Assembly: GCA_031260085.1 (NCBI GenBank)
Contig: JAIRKP010000103.1
Span: 1 to 5,345 of the forward strand
Source: Holosporales bacterium
GTDB taxonomy: Bacteria; Pseudomonadota; Alphaproteobacteria; RUG11792
Length of the DNA stretch: 5,345 nucleotides
Direction of reading: 5' to 3'
Position 1 is the first letter of the stretch; every line of letters begins with the position of its first letter. The position numbers and the translations under genes were made by a program. The notes below the pieces were generated by a model. The model searched no databases, was not told where the DNA came from, and saw nothing but the letters and a program-made list of their open reading frames with translations. Shown here in pieces: positions 1-5,345 of the stretch.

Positions 1-378
1 TCAGAAGGTTTGCTTTTAATCACGACTGATAACGATTTCGCAAAATACGCTCAATCTCCAGACAATGGCTGGGAGAGGAAGTATAAAGTTAGATTATTTG
101 GAATTCCAAATGAAAAGATAATATCTGCATTAATGCAAGGAATTGAAATCAATAAAATTCAGTATAAACCAATGCAAGTAAGAATCATTAGTCAATCAAA
201 AGGGAAAAATTGTTGGGTTGATTGCGCGTTAACTGAAGGTAAAAATCGAGAAATAAGAAAAGTATTTGAACACTTTGGCATTATGGTAAATAAATTAATC
301 AGATATAAATACGGTCCATACGAATTAGGAAATCTGACTCCTACGCAATTAATCGAAGTGAATTTTAAAAACATATAA
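1..378 (+). CDS. RsuA/RluB-family rRNA pseudouridine synthase, C-terminal part (5' end outside window)
   Basis: The protein isomerises a specific uridine of ribosomal RNA to pseudouridine during ribosome assembly in the cytoplasm. The reading frame is open from base 1 and encodes 125 residues before the TAA at 376-378. It enters the window at SEGLLLITTDN, which follows the catalytic GRLD motif in this family, so the catalytic Asp and any N-terminal S4 domain lie upstream of the window. Later family motifs are present: KYKVRLFG near residue 28, LTEGKNREIRKVFEHFG near 75-91, and NKLIRYKYGPYELG. The internal ATG/TTG codons are therefore not the true start. The wording GW-R-Y-V-R-FG, EGKNREIRKV and GP-ELG resembles alphaproteobacterial members usually annotated as RluB-like, and that is the likeliest subfamily. 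RsuA, RluE and RluF cannot be excluded without the N-terminus. The next gene is 129 bp away and probably has its own promoter. Confidence 0.93.
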   Translation, partial: SEGLLLITTDNDFAKYAQSPDNGWERKYKVRLFGIPNEKIISALMQGIEINKIQYKPMQVRIISQSKGKNCWVDCALTEGKNREIRKVFEHFGIMVNKLIRYKYGPYELGNLTPTQLIEVNFKNI

Positions 379-403
379 GCTTGTCCAAAAAGCTATTGTT
401 TTT
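378..403 (+). terminator. Weak candidate intrinsic terminator after the pseudouridine synthase gene
   Basis: AGCTT (378-382) can pair with AAGCT (390-394) around a 7-nt loop, and the sequence then runs ATTGTTTTT (395-403). The position directly on the stop codon and the T run fit an intrinsic terminator. The 5-bp stem has only two GC pairs, however, so it would be weak. The stronger hairpin at 407-430 follows immediately and could act together with it. Confidence 0.25.
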
Positions 404-406
404 CTG

Positions 407-430
407 GCTGCAAAGAGAAATCTTTGCGGT
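407..430 (+). repeat. GAAA-tetraloop hairpin (GCAAAGA/TCTTTGC stem)
   Basis: GCAAAGA (410-416) and TCTTTGC (421-427) form a perfect 7-bp stem closing a GAAA loop of the GNRA type. The stem extends outward by a C-G pair flanked by two G-U wobbles, to 407/430. No T run follows within about 15 bases, so it is not a classical intrinsic terminator on the + strand. It may protect or end the upstream mRNA, or be a copy of a dispersed palindromic repeat. The same 7-bp stem recurs at 5286-5303 with another tetraloop. Confidence 0.6.
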
Positions 431-444
431 GGCAACCAAGGCTC

Positions 445-473
445 TGTTTAAAATCTAATACTTTATGTATAAT
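445..473 (+). promoter_or_regulatory. Possible sigma70 promoter for ppiD (perfect -10, poor -35)
   Basis: TATAAT lies at 468-473, about 35 bp before the chosen ppiD start at 508, leaving a leader of roughly 28 nt. At a 17-bp spacing the -35 position (445-450) reads TGTTTA, a poor match to TTGACA. In an AT-rich genome a TATAAT is not rare, so the assignment rests mainly on its position between a hairpin and the first gene of an apparent operon. Confidence 0.35.
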
Positions 474-507
474 AGTAAATTATAAAGAGAAACTTTTTGT
501 TGGTGCT

Positions 508-2466
508 ATGTTAAAGTCACTTCGCAATGCGTCTAACAGCCTTATCATTAAGATATTGTTTGGCGCTATTATACTTAGCTTTTGCTTATGGGGAATCGGA
601 GATATCATTAGGAACTACTCTACGTCACGGTCTGTTTTTAGCGTTGGAAGTATAAAGATATCCGCTGATGTTTTTATGCATCAATATACTCAAGAAAAAC
701 AGAGAATACGCAATAGCGGCGAGAGAGCGCTCTCGGATGAAGAAATGAGGAAATTGAATGTTGGAAAGATTGTTCTTGATCAAATGATACAGAGCGCGAC
801 TATAGAGCAGGCCGCTAAAGATTTGGGTGTTATAATTCCAAAAAAAAGCATAATAGACGTCATTCAGGCTATGCCTCAATTTCAAACTGATGGGATTTTC
901 GACGAAGAGTTGTATGCATCGATTATACAGCGCTCTGGCATGAACGAAAATGGATTGTTGTTAACGCCTATTAGAGAAAACTTAATGAAAACGCAGCTTT
1001 TTCATCCGATCGCCGTTGGCTATAAATTGCCGAGCTTTATAAAATCAATCATAGAAAAGGATTTTGCAATAAAAAGAGAGATTGTAGCTGCTGATATTAA
1101 ATTATCAGATATTCCCATAAAAAAAACTCCATCAACCGAAGAATTGAAAGAATATTATTTAAATAATACAGAAAACTATAAAAAGCCTGAAGAAAGAGAT
1201 TGCGCTATTTTGGTTGTTGATTATAAAAAATTACCGGGAGCTGTGAACATTTCTAAGAAAGACGTGGATAAATATTATGAAGAAAACAAAGCAGCATATG
1301 AGCCTAAAGAGTTTAGAGATTTCGAAAGGTTTGCTTTTGAAAATAAAGAAGAAGCAGATAAGGCACGATCTCTAATGCTAAAAAAAAGAATGTCTGCTGG
1401 CGAAATTACTAAGAAATTCTTAGCTCCAGTGGAAATTATTAGTAAAAAAGAAAAGAATGATTTCCCGACAGATATTGGGCGGGAGTTGTTTAATTTGAAC
1501 ATCTCTGGTGTTTCTATTATATATCAAATTGGAAATAAATTTTATATATATAGACTTATAAACGTAGATAAAACAAATGTAAAAAATGAAAAAGAAATAA
1601 AATCTGAAATTATAGAAATATTAAAAAGTGAACAAATCAATACTCCTGAGTATTATTCGAAAATTAAAGATATTAAGAACAAAATAGATGATGGTTTTGG
1701 CTCTGGAAAATCGATAGACGATATTGCTAAAGATACTGGCATGCAGATCGTGGAACTAAAAAGTTTCAGCAAAGCTCACATTAATCAAGAACTTGAAAAT
1801 CTGATTCCAGACAAAGAAACAAAAACTGAAATCATTGAGGTAATATTTAATACGAATGCAAAGCAGGCTAGCCCCATCATAGATTCTAAGGCAACCGATA
1901 CTGTCTCTTATGTCGTTTATATAAGAAAGATAGATCCAGCGAAAATCCCGTCTTTCGAAGAAATAGAAGATTTTGTCAAAGATGATTTTTATAGAAATGA
2001 AAAGAATACGAATGCTCTAGAAAAGATAGACATGATAAATAAAAAAGGTGCTGGCGCGAGTGCTGAAATATTAAAACTAAATGAAGTGCGAAAATATAAA
2101 ATATCTAAAAAAGATATTTTACTTTATGAAAAAGAATATTCCACAGAAGTCGAAAAAATTTTGAAGCAAATCCCTAATATAAATATTTTATTTAATGTCG
2201 TTTCTTCTTTAAAGAATGGGCATTCTACTCACTTTAAAACAGCAACCGGAGATTATATTATAATAGCTTCGAGAAAAATTTCTGATAAAGCGGCTGATGA
2301 TTCTTCTGAGTTTGCAAAAGTCATTTCTAATCATATCGATTCAAATACGGCTAATGACATAATTCCTTTAGCCATAAATGCATTTAAAGGAAAAATGAAA
2401 GTAAAAATTGACAAAGAACTTGTTGAAGAAATAACAAAAACGAGCGATAGTAATGAAAATAACTAA
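508..2466 (+). CDS. ppiD: PpiD-like, membrane-anchored SurA-type periplasmic foldase with degenerate parvulin domain
   Basis: This 652-residue protein matches the PpiD/SurA_N family of inner-membrane-anchored periplasmic chaperones, which help secreted proteins fold as they leave the Sec translocon. The N-terminus MLKSLRNASNS is a hallmark of the family. It is followed by one hydrophobic anchor at about residues 13-31, ending WGIGD, with no signal-peptidase site, so the rest should face the periplasm. Residues about 40-170 form a SurA_N-like chaperone region (VGSIKISADVF, LDQMIQSATIEQAAKDLGV, FDEELYASIIQ). Residues about 228-375 occupy the parvulin position (PEERDCAILV, VDKYYEENKAAYEPKEFRDFERF) but lack a clear catalytic core, so isomerase activity is doubtful. 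The frame stays open upstream to a TTG at 424, giving 28 more residues. Those are not family-like, and ATG 508 begins exactly at the conserved N-terminus. The ribosome site is weak (AAAGAGA, 484-490, distant). The length is close to that of other alphaproteobacterial PpiD proteins. The gene is followed after 33 bp by gap. Confidence 0.88.
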   Translation: MLKSLRNASNSLIIKILFGAIILSFCLWGIGDIIRNYSTSRSVFSVGSIKISADVFMHQYTQEKQRIRNSGERALSDEEMRKLNVGKIVLDQMIQSATIEQAAKDLGVIIPKKSIIDVIQAMPQFQTDGIFDEELYASIIQRSGMNENGLLLTPIRENLMKTQLFHPIAVGYKLPSFIKSIIEKDFAIKREIVAADIKLSDIPIKKTPSTEELKEYYLNNTENYKKPEERDCAILVVDYKKLPGAVNISKKDVDKYYEENKAAYEPKEFRDFERFAFENKEEADKARSLMLKKRMSAGEITKKFLAPVEIISKKEKNDFPTDIGRELFNLNISGVSIIYQIGNKFYIYRLINVDKTNVKNEKEIKSEIIEILKSEQINTPEYYSKIKDIKNKIDDGFGSGKSIDDIAKDTGMQIVELKSFSKAHINQELENLIPDKETKTEIIEVIFNTNAKQASPIIDSKATDTVSYVVYIRKIDPAKIPSFEEIEDFVKDDFYRNEKNTNALEKIDMINKKGAGASAEILKLNEVRKYKISKKDILLYEKEYSTEVEKILKQIPNINILFNVVSSLKNGHSTHFKTATGDYIIIASRKISDKAADDSSEFAKVISNHIDSNTANDIIPLAINAFKGKMKVKIDKELVEEITKTSDSNENN

Positions 2467-2486
2467 AGACAAAGAACGCAACATTT

Positions 2487-2493
2487 AAAGGAG
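2487..2493 (+). promoter_or_regulatory. Strong Shine-Dalgarno site for gap
   Basis: AAAGGAG sits 6 nt before the ATG at 2500, an almost ideal ribosome binding site, and fixes the gap start. It is much stronger than the sites before ppiD and trkH. This fits high translation of a glycolytic enzyme from a shared transcript. Confidence 0.8.
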
Positions 2494-2499
2494 TTTGAG

Positions 2500-3504
2500 A
2501 TGCTAAAAATAGGAATTAACGGATTTGGCAGAATAGGGAGGATGATATTAAGAGCATATATAGAATCAATGAGAAAATATGATGCCATCGAAATCACCTG
2601 CATTAATGATTTAGCAGACAAAAAGATTAATTTGCATCTTCTAAAATACGATTCTACACATGGAACTTTGAACTTTGATGTCTCAGAAACAGACAATGGA
2701 ATTTCTGTCGCAGGGAAAAATATAACAATGATTTCTGAATCGGATCCAGAAAAAATAGATTGGGCTGCCAATAGAGTCGATATTGTTTTTGAATGTTCAG
2801 GAAGATTTACTAAAAAAGTAGATGCTGAAAAGCATATCAAATCCGGAGCGAAAAGGGTTATTGTTTCAGCTCCATCAGATGGAGCTGATAGAACCGTCGT
2901 CTTTGGGATAAATCATAAAGAAATTATCAATAGCGATAAGGTAATTTCCAATGCCTCATGTACCACGAATTGCCTTGCTCCGGTTGCGTATTTATTAGAG
3001 AAAGCTTTTGGCATAGATCGTGGATTTATGACAACGGTTCATGCATACACTGGCGATCAGAGACTGATAGATACAGCACACAAAGATCTGAGAAGAGCAA
3101 GAGCAGCTGGAATGTCAATAATTCCAGGAACCACGGGCGCAGCCAAAGCCGTTGGTTTAGTTTTGCCGAACTTGATAGGAAAATTGGATGGAACCGCGAT
3201 CAGAGTCCCCACCCCAAATGTTTCATTAATAGATTTAAAATGCACTGTTCGAAATCCCACAACTGAAGACGAAATCAATAATGTAATGAAATCGGCTGCA
3301 GCTGGAGAATTAAATGGAATTTTGAAATATAACGACGAACCATTAGTTTCGTGTGATTTTAACCATTCGACCTTTAGCTCGATATTTGATGCAACTGGAA
3401 CTAGAATTATCGGGAAACATTTTTGTAGAGTTGTTGCGTGGTATGACAATGAGTTCGGATTTTCAAATCGTATGCTAGACCTAGCTCAGTATTTATCTAA
3501 TTAA
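2500..3504 (+). CDS. gap: Type I glyceraldehyde-3-phosphate dehydrogenase
   Basis: This cytoplasmic enzyme of glycolysis/gluconeogenesis oxidises and phosphorylates glyceraldehyde 3-phosphate to 1,3-bisphosphoglycerate with reduction of NAD(P). The 334-residue length is standard. The N-terminal Rossmann motif INGFGRIGRM (residues 6-15) and the coenzyme-binding ND (36-37) are intact. The catalytic Cys154 lies in SNASCTTNCLAP and its partner is His181 in TVHAYTGDQ. The substrate-binding region HKDLRRARAAG, RVPTPNVSLIDL and the C-terminal WYDNEFGFSNRMLDL are also intact, so the enzyme should be active. Two details are unusual. The pair that is Leu-Pro in strictly NAD-dependent Bacillus-type enzymes is Thr192-Ala193, and the usual IIPT/S-TTG reads IIPGTTG (Gly210). 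Erythrose-4-phosphate dehydrogenase (Epd) is a related alternative, but the overall motifs favour GAPDH. The gene lies 33 bp after ppiD and 39 bp before trkH without terminators, so cotranscription is likely. Confidence 0.96.
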   Translation: MLKIGINGFGRIGRMILRAYIESMRKYDAIEITCINDLADKKINLHLLKYDSTHGTLNFDVSETDNGISVAGKNITMISESDPEKIDWAANRVDIVFECSGRFTKKVDAEKHIKSGAKRVIVSAPSDGADRTVVFGINHKEIINSDKVISNASCTTNCLAPVAYLLEKAFGIDRGFMTTVHAYTGDQRLIDTAHKDLRRARAAGMSIIPGTTGAAKAVGLVLPNLIGKLDGTAIRVPTPNVSLIDLKCTVRNPTTEDEINNVMKSAAAGELNGILKYNDEPLVSCDFNHSTFSSIFDATGTRIIGKHFCRVVAWYDNEFGFSNRMLDLAQYLSN

Positions 3505-3543
3505 TCGGATGATTCTCTTGGGTTAGCTGATTATAGATCACAC

Positions 3544-5019
3544 ATGAAAGTTAATCTGCCAGTCATAGCCTTTTCTAACGGAGTTGCATTATGTGGACTT
3601 GCTTTGATAATGTGTATTCCGTTAGTATACGACATTTTGATTTTACGTGGTAATCTTATATGGGTTTTTGTTCCATCAATAATTGCTTGTTTTTTTTTAG
3701 GGGGAATAACTATATTATCTTGTAATCTGTATTACGCAGGGATTACGCTAACTCGTCAAGATACATTTCTTATGGTTTCATCATTATGGATTGTTATTTC
3801 TATATTTAGTGCGTTTCCTTTTTATTTTTATAATGGAGTAAAGTTATCTTTCGTGTCGGCTTTCTTTGAAGCTACTTCAGGGATCACGACGACTGGAGCA
3901 TCGATTTATCAAGACGTCGAAATATTACCAAGAGCTTTAAATCTTTGGAGATTAATATTACATTTTGTTGGTGGTGTTGGAATTGTTGCACTCGGAATTA
4001 TTGCTTTTCCATTTATGAAAATTGGAGGTATGCAGCTATTTCTTGCTGAAAACTCTGACAGATCTCAAAAATTCTTCTCTAGAGTTTCTCAAGTTGCTAA
4101 GTCCTTTATTGTGACTTATATAACTATCATTGGTTTTTTTACAATCTTACTCAGATTGGCAGGTATGGGAGCATTTGACGCTGTTTGCCATAGCATTTCA
4201 GCGATCTCTACTGGTGGATTCTCGACTCGGAATTTGGGAATAAAATATTATAACAGTAGCCAAATTGAATTGATTATAACATGTGCAATGTTCATGGGAG
4301 GAATTACGTTTTTAGAAATAATAAAAACAATCAAAATGAGAGGTCGATATTTTTTTAAAAATCAACAAATTAAGGGGTATTTAAAATTAACCTCCATAGC
4401 TGTTGGTATTACTATTTTGGTTTTATTTCTAGAAACAAATACAAACCTATCATTCAAATTAATTATAAGTTATGTATTTAATATTATATCAGCAATTTCT
4501 ACAACGGGATTTGATTTACCCGAAGAATTTTTTAAGGAGCCATTTTTTAAAATTTGTATATTCATATTAGCTCTCGTTGGAGGTTGTTCTGGCTCAACAG
4601 CGGGCGGTATCAAAATTTTCAGAATTCAACTATTATACTCTATATTGAAAAATCAAATAAAAAAGTTATCAAATCCATTTGAAGTCAGTATGCCAAAATA
4701 TCAAGAAAAGAAAATAGATGAAACATTAATAACTTCTATTATTTTCTTCTTAGCATTATTATGCATATCATTTGTATTGAGTATAATATTGATTGCAATA
4801 ACTTCAGATGTGTCTGAAGTTACAGCTATTTCAGCTGCGATATCTTGCCTTTTTAATTTAGGTTATTGTATAAATTTTGAAGAAATCTCAGCAATTTCAA
4901 AAATAATCTTATCAATCGATATGATAATAGGCCGCCTAGAAATTATCCCAGTCGTAGCCATATTTAGCCGATCATTTTGGAGATTAAAATCAGAAAGAAA
5001 AGGCGATGCGAAAATCTAA
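3544..5019 (+). CDS. trkH: TrkH-family potassium uptake channel subunit
   Basis: This is the membrane pore subunit of the Trk K+ uptake system, which normally works with the cytoplasmic NAD/ATP-binding regulator TrkA; no trkA is in the window. The 491-residue length fits the family. The protein is hydrophobic throughout and has the four membrane-pore-membrane repeats of the superfamily. The filter loops are SGITTTGA (residues 112-119), ISTGGFSTRN (221-230), ISTTGFD (318-324) and a divergent fourth, FNLGYCIN (437-444). Other family marks are GGCSGSTAGGIKIFR (346-360) and the pore-lining arginine motif GRLEI (463-467), followed by FSRSFWR near the C-terminus. The N-terminal stretch PVIAFSNGVALCGLALIMC matches the first family helix, supporting ATG 3544. 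There is no good Shine-Dalgarno sequence upstream, so translation may be weak or coupled to gap, 39 bp away. KtrB is the nearest alternative, but the long N-terminal helical part before the first filter favours TrkH. Confidence 0.94.
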   Translation: MKVNLPVIAFSNGVALCGLALIMCIPLVYDILILRGNLIWVFVPSIIACFFLGGITILSCNLYYAGITLTRQDTFLMVSSLWIVISIFSAFPFYFYNGVKLSFVSAFFEATSGITTTGASIYQDVEILPRALNLWRLILHFVGGVGIVALGIIAFPFMKIGGMQLFLAENSDRSQKFFSRVSQVAKSFIVTYITIIGFFTILLRLAGMGAFDAVCHSISAISTGGFSTRNLGIKYYNSSQIELIITCAMFMGGITFLEIIKTIKMRGRYFFKNQQIKGYLKLTSIAVGITILVLFLETNTNLSFKLIISYVFNIISAISTTGFDLPEEFFKEPFFKICIFILALVGGCSGSTAGGIKIFRIQLLYSILKNQIKKLSNPFEVSMPKYQEKKIDETLITSIIFFLALLCISFVLSIILIAITSDVSEVTAISAAISCLFNLGYCINFEEISAISKIILSIDMIIGRLEIIPVVAIFSRSFWRLKSERKGDAKI

Positions 5020-5040
5020 AATTTTCATATCCCAGCGCGG

Positions 5041-5079
5041 GGCGCGAGTATGGTATAATAATTATACCATACTCGCGCC
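5041..5079. repeat. Perfect 39-bp palindrome downstream of trkH
   Basis: The 19-bp arm 5041-5059 is exactly the reverse complement of 5061-5079, with one central A at 5060. The outer part is GC-rich (GGCGCGAG) and the inner part AT-rich (GGTATAAT). As RNA it would form an 18-bp hairpin with a 3-nt loop just after the trkH stop, enough to block 3' exonucleases. No T tract follows, so intrinsic termination is uncertain. As DNA it could extrude as a cruciform or bind a dimeric protein. Confidence 0.9.
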
Positions 5080-5092
5080 ATAAGTCTGTCAA
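5061..5092 (-). promoter_or_regulatory. Possible minus-strand promoter within the palindromes
   Basis: Read on the minus strand, TTGACA (5092-5087) precedes TATGGTATAAT, a full extended -10 (TATAAT at 5066-5061). The spacer is 20 bp, longer than the optimal 17, though extended -10 promoters tolerate this. Because the region is palindromic, the same extended -10 exists on the + strand (TATAAT 5054-5059), but there with no -35. Transcription leftward would be antisense to trkH. The match may be an accident of the repeat. Confidence 0.2.
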
Positions 5093-5122
5093 GGATCACT
5101 TCGTTCTCCTCCTTGACAGACT
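5083..5122. repeat. 13-bp-stem inverted repeat, AGTCTGTCAAGGA arms
   Basis: The arm AGTCTGTCAAGGA (5083-5095) pairs perfectly with TCCTTGACAGACT (5110-5122) around a 14-nt loop. The loop can form a short inner AC/GT pairing around TTC. The structure begins only three bases after the 39-bp palindrome, so the two form a back-to-back pair. No T run follows. It looks like a dispersed palindromic repeat unit, but whether other copies exist cannot be seen from this window. Confidence 0.85.
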
Positions 5123-5169
5123 GTACATAAGCAAAACTGAGGTTAATTTAATACGCCAAGTATGTTGTT

Positions 5170-5179
5170 GCCCAAGCAA
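5170..5179. repeat. Upstream arm of a long-range inverted repeat
   Basis: GCCCAAGCAA here is the exact reverse complement of TTGCTTGGGC at 5300-5309, bracketing the cloverleaf-like element and the last hairpin. Its first six bases can also pair with TTGGGC at 5276-5281. The arms may be the outer boundaries of one composite element spanning about 5170-5309, or alternative pairing partners. Confidence 0.6.
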
Positions 5180-5197
5180 CGATTTTTCTTTAACGGA

Positions 5198-5272
5198 GAC
5201 GCGATTATCCGAAGAACCTTCGGGCAAAATCATCGATTTTGCGATAAATCTATGATTTATCATAATTGCGTC
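5198..5272. repeat. 75-bp cloverleaf-like nested palindrome (stem plus three hairpins)
   Basis: An 11-bp closing stem pairs 5198-5208 with 5262-5272 (one G-U, at 5203/5267). It encloses three hairpins that abut exactly: CCGAAG/CTTCGG (5209-5214 with 5218-5223), GCAAAAT/ATTTTGC (5224-5230 with 5236-5242) and GATAAATC/GATTTATC (5243-5250 with 5254-5261). No base is unpaired at the four-way junction. The length and shape recall a tRNA, but there is no 7-bp acceptor arm, D-loop or TTCGA-type T-loop, so it is not a tRNA gene. The stem may extend outward through AACG/CGTT (5192-5195 with 5274-5277). It could be a structured RNA, or a DNA element replicated or recombined as folded single strand. Confidence 0.85.
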
Positions 5273-5279
5273 GCGTTGG

Positions 5280-5309
5280 GCTCAAGCAAAGATTACTCTT
5301 TGCTTGGGC
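5280..5309. repeat. 13-bp-stem hairpin, CAAGCAAAGA/TCTTTGCTTG
   Basis: The arms 5280-5292 and 5297-5309 pair over 13 bp with one G-U and a TTAC loop. The core GCAAAGA/TCTTTGC is identical to the hairpin stem at 410-427. The flanking TTGGGCT occurs twice, at 5276-5282 and 5304-5310. No T run follows (the next bases are TGATAATTGAGG), so it is not a clear terminator. Confidence 0.8.
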
Positions 5310-5345
5310 TGATAATTGAGGAATGTATTTAGTTTCAAAAGAGAT

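Larger units (their letters stand above)
5020..5345. other. Gene-free region made of tandem inverted repeats
   Basis: No convincing gene lies between the trkH stop and the window end. An open frame at 4977-5255 runs through four palindromes and has no family features. The region is instead occupied by four strong inverted-repeat structures at 5041-5079, 5083-5122, 5198-5272 and 5280-5309. None is followed by a proper T run. The first may still end or stabilise the trkH transcript, starting 21 bp after the stop codon. The last 30 bases (5316-5345) contain possible starts for a downstream gene but are too short to judge. Confidence 0.75.

Noticed and set aside
424..507. A 28-residue N-terminal extension of PpiD from TTG 424
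   Set aside because: The extra residues are not family-like, they overlap the hairpin end and the -10 box, and ATG 508 starts exactly at the conserved MLKSLRN N-terminus.
3057..3449. A 130-codon minus-strand open frame inside gap
   Set aside because: It is a shadow of the strongly conserved GAPDH coding sequence, with no family resemblance of its own.
3532..3537. TATAGA as a -10 box for trkH
   Set aside because: It lies only 6 bp before the ATG and has no -35 at a proper distance, so a separate trkH promoter here is not supported.
4977..5255. A 92-codon open frame overlapping the trkH 3' end
   Set aside because: Most of it translates the palindromes, its start is inside trkH in another frame, and the product shows no family motif or plausible ribosome site.
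5198..5272. A tRNA gene, suggested by the 75-nt cloverleaf shape
   Set aside because: It has no conserved D-loop or T-loop bases, the closing stem is 11 rather than 7 bp, and there are no unpaired junction bases or variable loop.
5041..5309. CRISPR array or insertion sequence
   Set aside because: The repeats differ from one another, there are no regular spacers, and no transposase or cas gene is present.
5316..5345. Start of a next gene at TTG 5316 or ATG 5323
   Set aside because: At most ten codons are visible, and AGGA abuts the ATG too closely to serve as its ribosome site. There is not enough sequence to support a gene.

Overview
This is a 5.3 kb, AT-rich stretch with all genes on the + strand. 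From left to right it holds the 3' part of an RsuA/RluB-family rRNA pseudouridine synthase, a PpiD-like membrane-anchored SurA-type foldase, a type I glyceraldehyde-3-phosphate dehydrogenase (gap), a TrkH potassium channel subunit, and a gene-free 3' region packed with inverted repeats. The pseudouridine synthase (SEGLLLITTDN, then LTEGKNREIRKV) and the PpiD N-terminus (MLKSLRNASNS...WGIGD) both look alphaproteobacterial. The low GC content and dispersed palindromes would fit a host-associated lineage such as Rickettsiales or Holosporales. That placement is inference from protein style and composition only.

The first gene ends at 378 and is cut by the window edge. A 129-bp spacer follows, holding a GAAA-tetraloop hairpin (407-430) and a good -10 box (468-473) ahead of ppiD. 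The ppiD start is best placed at ATG 508, although the frame is open further upstream. Only 33 bp separate ppiD from gap, with a strong Shine-Dalgarno sequence. Only 39 bp separate gap from trkH, with no visible terminator or good ribosome site. ppiD-gap-trkH therefore probably form one transcription unit of functionally unrelated housekeeping genes: envelope protein folding, glycolysis and K+ uptake.

The most unusual part is 5041-5309. It contains (a) a perfect 39-bp palindrome carrying back-to-back extended -10 boxes, (b) a 13-bp-stem hairpin whose arms contain TTGACA, (c) a 75-bp element that folds into an 11-bp stem enclosing three hairpins with no unpaired base at the junction, and (d) a 13-bp-stem hairpin whose 3' arm can pair instead with a sequence 130 bp upstream. 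The core stem of (d), GCAAAGA/TCTTTGC, occurs again with a different tetraloop in the spacer after the first gene. This suggests a dispersed palindromic repeat family rather than an ordinary terminator.
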